64,000 bases of DNA. Source: Gallaecimonas pentaromativorans (GTDB taxonomy: Bacteria > Pseudomonadota > Gammaproteobacteria > Enterobacterales > Gallaecimonadaceae). The stretch covers positions 186,001-250,000 of the forward strand of contig NZ_RJUL01000005.1 of assembly GCF_003751625.1 (NCBI RefSeq). The letters run 5' to 3'. How positions within the stretch are numbered: the stretch's first letter is position 1; every line of letters starts with the position of its first letter. Below the pieces are notes generated by a model. That model had not been told where the DNA came from. It made no database searches and saw only the letters and a list, made by a program, of their open reading frames with translations. Both the position numbers and the translations under genes were made by a program. Positions 24,482 to 35,363 of this stretch are shown here, in pieces.

Positions 24482-26146
24482 TTATTGTGCCAAAAGTTCC
24501 CTGGCATTGGCACGGGTTGCCTCGGTTATCACATCTCCACCCAACAAACGGGCCAATTCGTCGATGCGTTGGTCACCGCTCAGAGCCTCCATCAGGGTCT
24601 CGGTGCTGTCTTTTTGGGTCTTCTTGGTCACCCGAAGCTGCTGATGCCCTTGACCCGCCACCTGCGGCAAATGGGTAACGCACATCACCTGGCTGTGCTC
24701 GCCAAGGCTTCTGAGCAATTTACCCACCACAGCGGCAGTGGGGCCGGAGATCCCCACATCCACTTCGTCAAAAATCAGGGTTGGGGTTTGCTCTTGTTTG
24801 GATGTCAGTACCTGCAGGGCCAGGCCGATACGCGACAGCTCGCCGCCCGAGGCCACTTTGGCCATGGCCGCCAGTGGCTGGCCGGGGTTAGTGGAAACCA
24901 GCATCTGCACCTTATCCAGGCCGTTACCGGCGCCGGGGGCTTGGGCATCAAAGGCGATGTCGATATCAAACTGGGCGTGGGGCAGGGCTAATTCCCGCAC
25001 CACCTTTTGCACGGCTTTGGCCAAGGCTTTGCCGTGGCGCTCGCGGCTTTGGCTGAGCCGCTGGGCGCAGGCCAGGTAATCTTGCTGGGCTTTTGCCACT
25101 TCCGCTTCCAGTGCGGCCAGGCGGTCGTCACTGTCGGTGAGGGTTTTTAGCTCTTCAGCCAATTGCTGGTGCAGCGCTGGCAGTTCGTGGGTGGGAATTT
25201 TGTGTTTGCGCCCCAGGTTAATGGCGCTGCTGAGGCGCTCTTCGAGCTGGGCAAAACTTTCGGGGTCAATTTCCAGGCGCTGCTGGTAGCGGCTCAGCTC
25301 GTGGCTGGCATCGTCCAGCAAGGCGGCAGCATCAAACAAGGTAGCCACAATGGGCTCAAGGGCGGCGTCGTCGCCTTGCAGGCGGCCAAGGCGGTCAGTG
25401 ACCTGGCGCAACATGTCGCTGACGTTGAGCTGGTCATCCTCGCACAGTACTGCCAAACACTGGCCCGATTCGCTGATGAGGTTGGCGGCATTGGCCTGGC
25501 GGTGGTGCTCTGCCTCGATTTTCTCAAATTCCCCTTCTTCCAGGGCGAATTGGTCCAGCTCCTGAACCTGGTATTCCAGTAGTTGGCGGCGGGCGTCGCG
25601 CTGGGCCTCGGTGCTTTGCAGCTCGCTAAGCTCCTGGCGCAGGGCCTTTTGAGCGCGCCAGGCGCTGCGCACCTCTTCTTGCAGGCTTTTGTGGCCGGCA
25701 TATTGGTCCAGCAGCACCAACTGGTGGTCGGGCTTTAACAGGGCGTGGTGGGCATGCTGGCCGTGCACATTCACCAGCCTTTCCCCCAGTTGCTTGAGCT
25801 GGGATAGCGGCACAGGTTGGCCATTGATAAAGGCGCGAGAACGGCCTTCGCTGGTGACGGTGCGGCGCAAAATGCATTGCTGTTCGTCGTCCAGCTCGTT
25901 GTCTTTGAGCCAAGCCTGGGCCAGGGGCAAGGCACTGACATCAAAGCGGGCGGCCACTTCACACTTGTCGGCGCCAGGGCGCACCATGCTGGCTTCACTG
26001 CGTTCACCAAGGCAAAGACCCAGGGCGTCGATGGCGATGGATTTACCGGCGCCGGTTTCACCGGTGATGGCAGTCAGGCCCCGGCTGAACTCCAGTTCCA
26101 GAAAACGCACGATGGCAAAGTTACTGACGGTGAGTTGGACCAGCAT
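24482..26146 (-). CDS. recN: RecN, DNA double-strand break repair ATPase
   Basis: SMC-like ATPase that acts early in recombinational repair. 554 residues: Walker A GETGAGKS at residues 29-36, long central coiled coil, and C-terminal ABC signature VASGGELSRIGLAL with Walker B TLIFDEVDVGISG. Two LexA boxes lie just upstream (26162-26199), so it is SOS-induced as in E. coli. Full length and intact. Confidence 0.97.
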   Translation of the reverse strand: MLVQLTVSNFAIVRFLELEFSRGLTAITGETGAGKSIAIDALGLCLGERSEASMVRPGADKCEVAARFDVSALPLAQAWLKDNELDDEQQCILRRTVTSEGRSRAFINGQPVPLSQLKQLGERLVNVHGQHAHHALLKPDHQLVLLDQYAGHKSLQEEVRSAWRAQKALRQELSELQSTEAQRDARRQLLEYQVQELDQFALEEGEFEKIEAEHHRQANAANLISESGQCLAVLCEDDQLNVSDMLRQVTDRLGRLQGDDAALEPIVATLFDAAALLDDASHELSRYQQRLEIDPESFAQLEERLSSAINLGRKHKIPTHELPALHQQLAEELKTLTDSDDRLAALEAEVAKAQQDYLACAQRLSQSRERHGKALAKAVQKVVRELALPHAQFDIDIAFDAQAPGAGNGLDKVQMLVSTNPGQPLAAMAKVASGGELSRIGLALQVLTSKQEQTPTLIFDEVDVGISGPTAAVVGKLLRSLGEHSQVMCVTHLPQVAGQGHQQLRVTKKTQKDSTETLMEALSGDQRIDELARLLGGDVITEATRANARELLAQ

Positions 26147-26161
26147 TGAGAAAGCTCCTTA

Positions 26162-26199
26162 CTGTGATTGCATCCAGTATAAGCTGGATTTTCATACAG
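26162..26199 (-). promoter_or_regulatory. Two LexA (SOS) boxes upstream of recN
   Basis: CTG-N10-CAG twice on the minus strand: CTGTATGAAAATCCAG (26199-26184) and CTGGATGCAATCACAG (26177-26162), separated by six bases that include a TATACT-like -10. The first is close to the consensus CTGTATATATATACAG. Double boxes fit the tight SOS repression known for recN. Confidence 0.85.
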
Positions 26200-26210
26200 T
26201 AAAGAGGGGG

Positions 26211-27089
26211 CTAGTAAAGTTTTGAACCCCAGCCCAATTTGCAGCGCAGCACTTGGTAGTAGTCGTAGCCCGGCGGATGCACCATGCGTAGCGGAAAGGC
26301 GCTCTTTTGGATGCGGATTTCGTCGCCAGGTTGCAGGCTCAGCACCACTTGGCTGTCACAGGTGATTTGCAAGTCGTCGGTGTTGGAAGTGACTTTCAGG
26401 GTAATAAGGCTGTTGCCTTCCACCACCAGCGGCCGGCTCGACAGGGTATGGGGGAACATCGGCAGCAACACGATGGCGTCCATCTTCGGGTGCACGATGG
26501 GGCCGCCGCCGGACAGCGAGTAAGCGGTGGAGCCTGTTGGGGTGGAGACAATCAGGCCGTCCGAGCGCTGGCTGTAGACATGCTGCTCGTCGATGCTCAC
26601 CGAGAATTCGATCATGTGGGCAATCTTATCGGGGTGCAGCACCATCTCGTTGACGGCGGTATTGGAGGCCACCAGCCTTTTGTGGCGGTAGATCTGGGCG
26701 TCGAGCAAAAAGCGGTACTCGGTTTGAAAACGCCCGGCCAGCACCTCTTTTAGGGGCGCTTCGAAGTTGTCGGGAGCGAGATCGGTTAAAAAACCGAGGT
26801 TGCCGCGGTTAACGCCAATCACCGCCACGTCGAAACGGGCCAGCACCCGGGCTGCGCCCAGCATGTTGCCGTCGCCGCCCACGACTATGGCAAGCTCGGC
26901 CTCTTCGCCGAGGGAGGCAAGGTCGCGTAGGCACGCTTTGGGTACATCAAGACCCTCGGCGGTGCGCTCTTCCACCAGCAGGTGATATTGCTGGCCTGCC
27001 AGCCAACGATAAAGTGCCATCACGGTCTGATTGGCACCGTCATGGTTGGGTTTGCCAATTAGTGCAATGGTTTTAAAAGCTTGCGTCAT
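26211..27089 (-). CDS. nadK: NAD kinase
   Basis: ATP-dependent phosphorylation of NAD to NADP. 292 residues with the diphosphate-binding GGDGN motif at 71-75 (catalytic Asp73), [10 protein letters not shown], the conserved [20 protein letters not shown] stretch and a C-terminal region like the E. coli enzyme (292 residues). Divergent from grpE across about 107 bp that contains the grpE heat-shock promoter. Confidence 0.97.
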   Translation of the reverse strand: MTQAFKTIALIGKPNHDGANQTVMALYRWLAGQQYHLLVEERTAEGLDVPKACLRDLASLGEEAELAIVVGGDGNMLGAARVLARFDVAVIGVNRGNLGFLTDLAPDNFEAPLKEVLAGRFQTEYRFLLDAQIYRHKRLVASNTAVNEMVLHPDKIAHMIEFSVSIDEQHVYSQRSDGLIVSTPTGSTAYSLSGGGPIVHPKMDAIVLLPMFPHTLSSRPLVVEGNSLITLKVTSNTDDLQITCDSQVVLSLQPGDEIRIQKSAFPLRMVHPPGYDYYQVLRCKLGWGSKLY

Positions 27090-27137
27090 TTATCTGCCCC
27101 TTTGGCCTTCTTCGGCAGTATAACCGAGCGCGTATCT

Positions 27138-27166
27138 CTTGAAACCCGCGTTATCACCCCCATAAT
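27138..27166 (+). promoter_or_regulatory. Sigma32 heat-shock promoter of grpE
   Basis: CTTGAAA (27138-27144), 13-bp spacer, CCCCATAAT (27158-27166), a near-perfect match to the sigma32 consensus CTTGAAA / CCCCATNT. Confidence 0.92.
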
Positions 27167-27196
27167 AAGCCGCACGTTGTATTGAGGAGACAGGCA

Positions 27197-27748
27197 ATGA
27201 CCCACGAAACGGACAAGCCATTAGAGGAAGGGCAACAGCCCGAAGCCGCACAACAGCAGACCGAAGAACAGCTGCCTGAAGTCGATCTGGCCGCAGAGGT
27301 CGCCCGCCTGGAAGCGGAGCTTAACGAGCAGCGTGAAGCCGTGCTGCGGGCCAAGGCCGAAGTAGACAACATCCGCCGCCGTAGCGCCCAGGATGTGGAA
27401 AAGGCCCATAAATTCGCCCTGGAGAAATTTGCCGGCGACCTGCTGCCGGTGGCTGACTCTTTAGAGCGCGCCCTGGAGCTGGGCGATGTCAGCGACGAGG
27501 CCCTCAAGCCGATGCTTGAAGGCATTGAGCTGACCTTGAAATCCTTCCATTCGGCCACCAACAAATACGGCCTGGAAGTGGTAGACCCGGTGGGCCAGCC
27601 GTTCAACCCCGAACTGCACCAGGCCATGGCCATGCAGCCGAGCCCCGAGCACCCGGCCAACACCGTGTTGACCGTGGTGCAAAAGGGCTACAGCCTTAAT
27701 GGCCGCCTGCTGCGCCCGGCCATGGTGGTGGTCAGCACCGCCGGTTAA
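27197..27748 (+). CDS. grpE: GrpE, nucleotide exchange factor for DnaK
   Basis: 183 residues from ATG 27197 (MTHETDKP) behind GAGGAGA. Acidic Gln/Glu-rich N-terminus, long dimerising helix ([20 protein letters not shown]) containing the ENIRRR-like DNIRRR segment, and C-terminal beta domain ending in [11 protein letters not shown]. Releases ADP from DnaK. Followed by its own terminator, with dnaK separately promoted downstream. Confidence 0.96.
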   Translation: MTHETDKPLEEGQQPEAAQQQTEEQLPEVDLAAEVARLEAELNEQREAVLRAKAEVDNIRRRSAQDVEKAHKFALEKFAGDLLPVADSLERALELGDVSDEALKPMLEGIELTLKSFHSATNKYGLEVVDPVGQPFNPELHQAMAMQPSPEHPANTVLTVVQKGYSLNGRLLRPAMVVVSTAG

Positions 27749-27760
27749 CGCGCTTTTGCT

Positions 27761-27788
27761 AAAAACCCGGCAAAAGCCGGGTTTTTTT
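27761..27788 (+). terminator. Intrinsic terminator after grpE
   Basis: AAAAACCCGGC, AAAA, GCCGGGTTTTTTT starting about 12 bases after the stop. Confidence 0.94.
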
Positions 27789-27857
27789 CTTTTTTTGCCT
27801 TGAAAAGGGATTTGTCCCTCCCCACATAAGGGTCAAAGGCAATTCGTTGATAACGGA

Positions 27858-27885
27858 CTTGAAAATTCAAGCAAGGCCCCCACGT
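27858..27885 (+). promoter_or_regulatory. Sigma32 heat-shock promoter of dnaK
   Basis: CTTGAAA (27858-27864), 13-bp spacer, CCCCACGT (27878-27885), followed by TATCAACC. Same spacer length as the grpE promoter. Confidence 0.88.
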
Positions 27886-27925
27886 TATCAACCATCAACT
27901 ATCAAGCTGTTTAGTGGAGACTGAT

Positions 27926-29848
<1,923 letters not shown>

Positions 29849-29915
29849 GGCCCCGGCCTTATAAACACGGGCGCCCATGTGCGCCCGTCAATCGTTTCAA
29901 GCGGACCTGAGATTT

Positions 29916-31061
29916 ATGTCGAAGCGTGATTACTACGAAGTGCTGGGCGTCGAGCGCGGCACCGACGAGAAAGACATCAAGCGGGCTTATAAAAAGCTCG
30001 CCATGAAATATCACCCGGACCGCAATCCTGGCGACGCTGAAGCCGAGGCCAAGTTCAAAGAGGTTAAAGAAGCCTACGAGATCTTGACCGACAGCGACAA
30101 ACGCGCCGCCTACGACCGTTACGGCCATGCCGGTGTCGACCCGAACATGGGCGGCGGTGGCGGCTTTGGTGGAGGCGCCGGTGGCGCTGACTTTGCCGAT
30201 ATCTTCGGCGATGTGTTCGGTGACATTTTCGGTGGCGGCCGTCGTGGCGGTGGCCGGCAGCAAGCCAGGGGCGCCGATCTGCGTTACAACATGGAGCTGA
30301 GCCTGGAAGAGGCGGTCCGTGGGGTATCCAAAGAGATCAAAGTGCCCACCTTTGCGCCTTGTGATGTCTGTGACGGCAGCGGCGCCAAGCCCGGCACCAG
30401 CGCCAAGACCTGCTCTACCTGTAACGGTATCGGCCAGGTGCAGATGCGCCAGGGCTTTTTTGCGGTTCAGCAGACCTGCCCTACCTGTGGCGGCTCCGGT
30501 AAGGAAATTACCGACCCTTGCGATAAGTGCCATGGCCAAGGCCGGGTGCAAAAGACCAAGACCTTGTCTGTGAAGATCCCCGCCGGGGTCGACACTGGCG
30601 ATCGTATTCGTCTGGCAGGAGAAGGGGAAGCGGGCCAGTTTGGCGCGCCGGCCGGGGATCTCTACGTGCAGGTGCATGTCAAAGACCACGGCATCTTTGT
30701 GCGTGACGGTAACAACCTCTACTGTGAAATGCCGATAAGCTTCACCACCGCCGCCCTTGGCGGCGAGATTGAAGTACCGACCTTAGATGGCCGGGTCAAG
30801 CTCAAGGTGGCTGAAGGTACCCAAACCGGGCGTATGTTCCGCCTGCGCGGTAAAGGTGTGAAATCGGTGCGTAGCGGCGCCATTGGCGATCTGATGGTCA
30901 AAACCGTGGTAGAAACCCCGGTCAGCCTGACCAGCGAACAGCGTGAGCTGCTTGAACAGCTGGAAAAGACCCTCGCCGGTGAGTCCGCCAAGCGTCACAA
31001 ACCCAAGGCCGAAGGCTTCTTTGACAGCGTTAAACGCTTCTTTGATGACTTATCGAGCTAA
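29916..31061 (+). CDS. dnaJ: DnaJ, Hsp40 co-chaperone
   Basis: 381 residues from ATG 29916. J domain with HPD at 33-35, Gly/Phe-rich linker ([12 protein letters not shown]), four zinc-binding CxxCxGxG repeats ([32 protein letters not shown]) and the C-terminal substrate domains. Follows dnaK by 67 bp with no terminator between. In many relatives dapB comes next; here about 18.6 kb intervene. Confidence 0.98.
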   Translation: MSKRDYYEVLGVERGTDEKDIKRAYKKLAMKYHPDRNPGDAEAEAKFKEVKEAYEILTDSDKRAAYDRYGHAGVDPNMGGGGGFGGGAGGADFADIFGDVFGDIFGGGRRGGGRQQARGADLRYNMELSLEEAVRGVSKEIKVPTFAPCDVCDGSGAKPGTSAKTCSTCNGIGQVQMRQGFFAVQQTCPTCGGSGKEITDPCDKCHGQGRVQKTKTLSVKIPAGVDTGDRIRLAGEGEAGQFGAPAGDLYVQVHVKDHGIFVRDGNNLYCEMPISFTTAALGGEIEVPTLDGRVKLKVAEGTQTGRMFRLRGKGVKSVRSGAIGDLMVKTVVETPVSLTSEQRELLEQLEKTLAGESAKRHKPKAEGFFDSVKRFFDDLSS

Positions 31062-31075
31062 GGCTTAAGCCATTG

Positions 31076-31102
31076 AAAAAGCGCCCATAGGGCGCTTTTT
31101 TT
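31076..31102 (+). terminator. Intrinsic terminator after dnaJ
   Basis: AAAAA, GCGCCC, ATA, GGGCGC, TTTTTTT. Confidence 0.93.
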
Positions 31103-31158
31103 ATGCCTGCGGCTCAGTGATGGCCGGCGTTGGTGAGAAAGCGGTGAGTGGTTAAATG

Positions 31159-31175
31159 ATTCTATGAAATAGAAT
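31159..31175. promoter_or_regulatory. Operator-like palindrome upstream of the DoxX gene
   Basis: ATTCTAT, GAA, ATAGAAT: perfect 7-bp inverted repeat in AT-rich DNA about 90 bp before the start codon. Size and shape fit a LysR- or MarR-type site. No regulator gene is adjacent. Confidence 0.55.
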
Positions 31176-31262
31176 GATATTGCTGATTTTATGGTGTTTT
31201 AGTTCTAAATTAAAAGAGGATAATGCTCTCCATCAACTCAACACGATTTGGAAGCAACCATC

Positions 31263-31679
31263 ATGAAAACCGAAATCATCAAATTTAACCCCAACTCTAC
31301 CCTGGCCGGCGTCTTTACTCTGGGTGCCCGCGTACTGCTTATTCTGCTCTTTATCCAGGCCGGTATCGGCAAGATTGGCGCCTACCAAGGCACCGCTGGT
31401 TGGATGGAATCCATGGGCGTACCCGGTGCGCTGCTGCCGCTGGTTATCCTGCTGGAAGTGGGCGGCTCTCTGGCCCTGCTGGTAGGCTACCAAACCCGCC
31501 TTGTGGCTCTGGCCATGGCTGTGTTCAGCGTTGTCTCCGCCTTTATCTTCCACTCCAACCTGAGTGACCAGGCGCAGTTTTTGAACTTCTACAAAAACAT
31601 CTCCATGGCCGGTGGTTTCCTGGCGCTGATGGTCCTGGGGGCTGGCCGCTTCAGCATCGACGCCAAACTCAAAGGCTAA
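31263..31679 (+). CDS. DoxX family membrane protein
   Basis: 138 residues from ATG 31263. DoxX/YphA family: four predicted membrane helices, with LGARVLLILLFIQAGIGKIG in the first and a conserved GY...R...A pattern (LLVGYQTRLVALAMAVFSV). Family members are small quinone- or redox-linked membrane proteins whose role is mostly undefined; some are induced by stress or aromatic compounds. Lies alone between two terminators with its own palindromic operator candidate. Confidence 0.88.
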   Translation: MKTEIIKFNPNSTLAGVFTLGARVLLILLFIQAGIGKIGAYQGTAGWMESMGVPGALLPLVILLEVGGSLALLVGYQTRLVALAMAVFSVVSAFIFHSNLSDQAQFLNFYKNISMAGGFLALMVLGAGRFSIDAKLKG

Positions 31680-31690
31680 GCCTTGGCAAT

Positions 31691-31717
31691 AAAAAAGCGC
31701 CCTTGGGGCGCTTTTTT
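31691..31717. terminator. Bidirectional terminator between doxX and the acetyltransferase
   Basis: AAAAAAGCGCC, CTTGG, GGCGCTTTTTT; serves both convergent genes. Confidence 0.92.
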
Positions 31718-31729
31718 GCGTTGTGGGCG

Positions 31730-32215
31730 TTACAAGGTTTTGGCCATGCAAATCTCGCAGTCGCCATGGCCGGTTTCCCCCATGGGGTGGGTGAGCTGCT
31801 TGAACCCCAAAGCCTGGTAAAGCCCCAGCGCCTCGCCAAGGGCGGCAGTGGTTTCGAGGTAGCAGAGCTTAAAGCCACTTTGCCTTGCCTCTGCCATGGC
31901 GAGTTCGGCCAGCGCCTTGCCGGCACCCTGGCCGCGAAGCGAGGGTAGAAAGTACATCTTTTGCAGCTCACAAACGGTGTCGCTGGCGCCGCTGAGTGGC
32001 GCCATGCCGCCGCCGCCCTGAATGTGCCCGTCAAGCTCCACCACCCAATAGCGCCCGCCAAGCTCCCGGTAGTAGTCAAAAAGGTTATCCAGGTGCGGGT
32101 CAGACACCCCATAACCTTTGTCGGCGCTCAGGCCATATTCGGCAGAGACGTCGCGGATCACCTGGGCGATGGCGGCGTTGTCGGCCGGTTTCATGGGGCG
32201 AATGTGATAAGGCAC
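31730..32215 (-). CDS. GNAT family N-acetyltransferase
   Basis: 161 residues if started at the GTG at 32215 (protein begins MPYHIRPMKP), which is preceded by AGGAG at eight bases; an ATG ten codons upstream lacks a ribosome site. GNAT features: IRPMKPADNAAIAQVI start, the acetyl-CoA loop LRGQGAGKALAELAMAEARQ and YLETTAALGEALGLYQALGF. Substrate unknown; similar proteins act on small amines or glutamate-like substrates. Confidence 0.88.
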   Translation of the reverse strand: MPYHIRPMKPADNAAIAQVIRDVSAEYGLSADKGYGVSDPHLDNLFDYYRELGGRYWVVELDGHIQGGGGMAPLSGASDTVCELQKMYFLPSLRGQGAGKALAELAMAEARQSGFKLCYLETTAALGEALGLYQALGFKQLTHPMGETGHGDCEICMAKTL

Positions 32216-32335
32216 CTTGGATACTCCTGCAACAAACCGGCCCATAACTTAACACAAGGCAGGCGCAGGCCAAGGGCTGTTGCGCTCAGCGGCGACTGAG
32301 GAAACAATAGGGAAAACTCCAGGAGGAGCAACAAG

Positions 32336-33130
32336 ATGAAGAAGACCTTCAGCCTGGCCATGGTGGCATTGCTGATGAGCGCCTGTACCCAAAGCCCCAC
32401 CGGCCGTGAGCAGTTGTTGTTTAACAACGAGTCGACCATGGCCCAGATGGGTACCCAGTCTTTTGACGAGCTGAAAAAGAAAGAGAAGATTGATACCGAT
32501 CCTAAAACCAACCAGTACGTGCAGTGCGTGGCCGGTGCCATCACCCGGGTGCTGCCTGCCGAGCAGCAAGGGGATTGGGAGGTGGTGGTATTTGATTCCA
32601 AAGAAGTGAACGCCTTTGCCTTGCCGGGCAAGAAGATTGGCGTGTACTCGGGCCTGCTGAAAGTGGCGCAAACCCCAGACCAGCTGGCCGCCGTTATCGG
32701 CCATGAGGTTGGGCACGTATTGGCTCACCATTCCAACGAGCGGCTCACCCAAAACCAGATTTATTCGGGTGTCTCGGTGCTGGCTGCCGTGGCTCTTGGT
32801 CTCTCTAATGTCGACAACAAGGGGCTCTATATGGCGGCCCTTGGGGTGGGGGCGACGGTGGGGGTACTGCTGCCTTATTCGCGCAAGCATGAATCGGAAG
32901 CCGACCAAATCGGCCTGGAGCTGATGGCCAAGGCCGGCTTTGACCCCAACCAGGCGGTGGTGCTGTGGCACAACATGGAGCAGAACGCGGGCAAAACGCC
33001 GCCGGAGTTACTGTCCACTCACCCCAGCCCTGCCAGCCGTATTCAGGCGCTGTCAGACGAGGTGCCCAAGGTGATGCCTTATTACCAAAAGGCAGCCATA
33101 CATCCGCAGTGTAAAAGAGCCACCAACTAA
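32336..33130 (+). CDS. M48 family metalloprotease lipoprotein (LoiP/YggG-like)
   Basis: 264 residues. Lipobox MSAC puts the lipid on Cys17. Zinc site HEVGH at 123-127 and the HESEAD segment at 185-190 that supplies the third ligand. Length and layout resemble E. coli LoiP (YggG, 252 residues), a periplasm-facing protease of the outer membrane linked to low-osmolarity or envelope stress. Stand-alone gene with a strong ribosome site (AGGAGGAGC). Confidence 0.9.
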   Translation: MKKTFSLAMVALLMSACTQSPTGREQLLFNNESTMAQMGTQSFDELKKKEKIDTDPKTNQYVQCVAGAITRVLPAEQQGDWEVVVFDSKEVNAFALPGKKIGVYSGLLKVAQTPDQLAAVIGHEVGHVLAHHSNERLTQNQIYSGVSVLAAVALGLSNVDNKGLYMAALGVGATVGVLLPYSRKHESEADQIGLELMAKAGFDPNQAVVLWHNMEQNAGKTPPELLSTHPSPASRIQALSDEVPKVMPYYQKAAIHPQCKRATN

Positions 33131-33166
33131 CTAAAAAGGCGCCTCTGGGCGCCTTTTTAGTTAGTT
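33125..33166. terminator. Bidirectional terminator containing both convergent stop codons
   Basis: A perfect 19-bp inverted repeat (33125-33143 and 33148-33166) around the loop TCTG, with GC core GGCGCC and A/T outer arms. The protease stop (TAA 33128-33130) and the stop of the convergent small gene (33161-33163) lie in the two arms. Confidence 0.9.
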
Positions 33167-33373
33167 ACAAGGAATTTCCATACCAACTACGTAGTAGGGC
33201 GTTTTCACACCCCATGAGGTGTGAGCCGAAAATGTACAGCCTTGAAAGAAGTAGCCAACAACTTCTTTCATTTCTGGGGTTGCGTAGTAGGTACGCTCTA
33301 CTGTTGCCACTGGCAGCGCAAATACCACGGAAGAGACCAGTGCCATCAATCCCAAAAGAATTTTCTTTTTCAT
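33161..33373 (-). CDS. Small secreted protein of unknown function
   Basis: 70 residues from ATG at 33373, with ribosome site TGGAG. A clear signal peptide (MKKKILLGLMALVSSVVFA) leaves a mature peptide of about 50 residues with two cysteines (GCTFSAHTSWG and the C-terminal IPCN) and several Tyr. It may belong to one of the small exported DUF families (DUF6289-like), which I cannot verify. Periplasmic or secreted. Surrounded by AT-rich non-coding DNA. Confidence 0.75.
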   Translation of the reverse strand: MKKKILLGLMALVSSVVFALPVATVERTYYATPEMKEVVGYFFQGCTFSAHTSWGVKTPYYVVGMEIPCN

Positions 33374-33540
33374 CGCAATCTCCATTTCTTTTGATGTAAC
33401 GTCATTGTTACCTTTTATTTTTATCCTTTGATGGCCATGATGTGTGGTGATGTAACTCACAAAATTTTCAAGAAATTAAAATTGAGTTTTAGCATTTAAT
33501 TTGTTTTTTATTGGCAACTGTCTTTTCCTACAGGTTGTTG

Positions 33541-33575
33541 AAAATAAAAAGCCCCGGCGGGGCTTTTATTTTATT
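33541..33575. terminator. Terminator downstream of the pectate lyase gene
   Basis: GCCCC, GGC, GGGGC flanked by A-rich and T-rich runs, so it can act on either strand; on the minus strand it begins at the lyase stop codon. The 33374-33540 stretch between it and the small gene is AT-rich with no further gene seen. Confidence 0.88.
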
Positions 33576-35106
33576 GGACATTATAGGTTTCAAACTCCGC
33601 CACCGTCGGGGTGCCGTTGCTGCTGGTGATATTGAAATTCACCTTATGGGTACTGACACTGTTAAAGGTGATGGTGCCGGCGCCGGTGCCGCTGGCCAGG
33701 GTGTTGCCGGTATCGTTGTCCACCACTGTCCAGTTTTGAATATGGCCTTCAAAACCGGCTGCTTCGCGGATAACAAGGGTGTTAATGCTGGTGGCACTGC
33801 TCCATTTGATGGAGATACGGCCGGTGGCGCTGCTGGGGGCCCAGTAACTTGCCATGTCGCCGTCGCGTACATCGCCATAGCTGCCGCTACCTTTGCTGGA
33901 GCCGTCGGAGCCGGCGCCAAGGGAGAGGTTGCTGCCCAGCTCGCCGCTGCCGCCACCGTTATCGCCGCCCGAACCATCGTCACCACCGCCGCCGTTATCG
34001 CCCCCTGAGCCGTTGTCGTCGCCACCGCCCTGGGTGCTGCAACTGCCGTCCGAGACATGCAGGCCGTTATTGACCCCGGCGCTGGCCAGCACTATGGCTT
34101 TGACGCAATTGGCGTCATCCAACTGGTAGCTGTAGGGGATGCTGATACTGGTGGTGGACACCGGGTTGGGGCCGGCCGGGTGGTTGGTGTCGTTATCCAG
34201 CCAGGTAACATTGGTGAAGATATTGCCGCTGACATCCCAAAAGCCCATGTCGTCGGTGTAGAAGGTGCCGATGGGGTTTTGGGCGTCTTCAAAGACGTTG
34301 TTCTCGGCTTTGATCTGCCCGCCGATGCGGGGGTTCATGCCGGACTTGCTGATGTGGTTGTAGTAGTTGTTGTAGGCGTGGGCGGTGCCGTGGCGCAGCA
34401 GCGGCATGCGCGAGTCGACGTTTTCGTACCAGTTGTGGTGGAAGGTCACATAGGTGTTGTCGGTATCGGAATCGCTTGAGCCCATCAGGCCGCCCCGGCC
34501 GGAATGATGCAGGTAGTTGTAGGACACCGTCACGTACTGGGTGGTGGCCTTCATGTCGATAAGGGCGTCGTAGCCGTCGCTTTCGCCCCCCGAGGCTTCC
34601 AGTTCGTTGTGGTCTACCCAGATATTGTGCACGTCGCTTTCCATGCCGATGGCATCGCCGCCGTTGGACAGGGGCGAACCGGACTTTTTCACGTTACGCA
34701 CATGGATATTGCGGATGATGATATTGGACGCTTCGCGGATATGAATGCCTATCTGGTCAAACAGGGCGCCCTGGTCAGTACCGATAAGGGAAATGTTGCT
34801 GACCCGCTTGAATTGAATTTCGCTGTCGGTGGTATCGCAACTTCCCGATACTTTACTGGTGTTGCCGTGGTTGATGGTGCCGGTCACATAAATGATAAGC
34901 GGGGTGTCGTCGGCGGCCCGGCTGCACATGGCCTGGTTGATCTCTGTGCCGGTGCTGGCATAGACCACATTGCCGCCGGCGCCGCCGGTGGTGCCGCCGT
35001 TTAAGGTGGCATAACCTTCAATGGCAGCCAGGGCCGGATGGCTGGCCAAAAGGCTCCCCAGCAGCCCGAGGGTTAAACCCGGGCCGTTTTTTTTAACGGT
35101 GAACAT
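33571..35106 (-). CDS. Secreted pectate lyase (PL1) with C-terminal carbohydrate-binding-like domain
   Basis: Cleaves pectate by beta-elimination outside the cell. 511 residues: signal peptide to about residue 28 (ASHPALAA); parallel beta-helix PL1 domain to about 350 with the calcium/substrate motif VHNIWVDHNELEAS and the catalytic-arginine block VDSRMPLLRHGTAHAYNN; a 30-residue Gly/Asp/Asn/Ser linker at about 359-390 with an imperfect repeat (GGDDGSGGDNGGG); then a 120-residue beta domain of discoidin (F5/8 C) type (YGDVRDGDMASYWAP). The only pectin gene seen here; a GalP-like symporter lies 1.6 kb away. Confidence 0.92.
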   Translation of the reverse strand: MFTVKKNGPGLTLGLLGSLLASHPALAAIEGYATLNGGTTGGAGGNVVYASTGTEINQAMCSRAADDTPLIIYVTGTINHGNTSKVSGSCDTTDSEIQFKRVSNISLIGTDQGALFDQIGIHIREASNIIIRNIHVRNVKKSGSPLSNGGDAIGMESDVHNIWVDHNELEASGGESDGYDALIDMKATTQYVTVSYNYLHHSGRGGLMGSSDSDTDNTYVTFHHNWYENVDSRMPLLRHGTAHAYNNYYNHISKSGMNPRIGGQIKAENNVFEDAQNPIGTFYTDDMGFWDVSGNIFTNVTWLDNDTNHPAGPNPVSTTSISIPYSYQLDDANCVKAIVLASAGVNNGLHVSDGSCSTQGGGDDNGSGGDNGGGGDDGSGGDNGGGSGELGSNLSLGAGSDGSSKGSGSYGDVRDGDMASYWAPSSATGRISIKWSSATSINTLVIREAAGFEGHIQNWTVVDNDTGNTLASGTGAGTITFNSVSTHKVNFNITSSNGTPTVAEFETYNVQ

Positions 35107-35363
35107 ATTTTATTCCTCGGTGTTTTTATCTTTATGATGAAACATCTTGTCGATGTACTCGCTGCATAGCGTTGCCGAGTATAGGTAGTGAGAAAATTCC
35201 GGTGTTTTACATTTGAAACTTTCCCTCAATGAAAAAGCACGAGGTAATAAAGTGAAAAAGTCATTTGCTGTTATTTTTTGTTTTTCTTTTACTTTTTAAC
35301 CTCCTATAAAAAGACCCCGTATTTTCATACAGGGTCTTTTGGTCAGGGTGTTTTTATGCGGTG
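35107..35363. other. AT-rich intergenic region between pectate lyase and CDF transporter
   Basis: No gene. It must contain the promoter of the lyase (minus strand). An inverted pair TACTCG/CGAGTA (35155-35180 region) flanks CTGCATAGCGTTGC; the core TGCATAGCGTTG is also found at 50658-50669 upstream of the TonB receptor gene. Poly-T tracts dominate the rest. Confidence 0.5.
35308..35340 (-). terminator. Intrinsic terminator of the CDF transporter gene
   Basis: AAAAGACCC / GGGTCTTTT arms with an inner GTAT/ATAC pair and TTTC loop. Acts on minus-strand transcripts leaving the CDF gene. Confidence 0.85.

Noticed and set aside
33937-34032. Repetitive DNA in the pectate lyase that could suggest a CRISPR or tandem repeat element
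   Set aside because: It is the in-frame Gly/Asp/Asn linker of the enzyme; repeats are short and contiguous without spacers.
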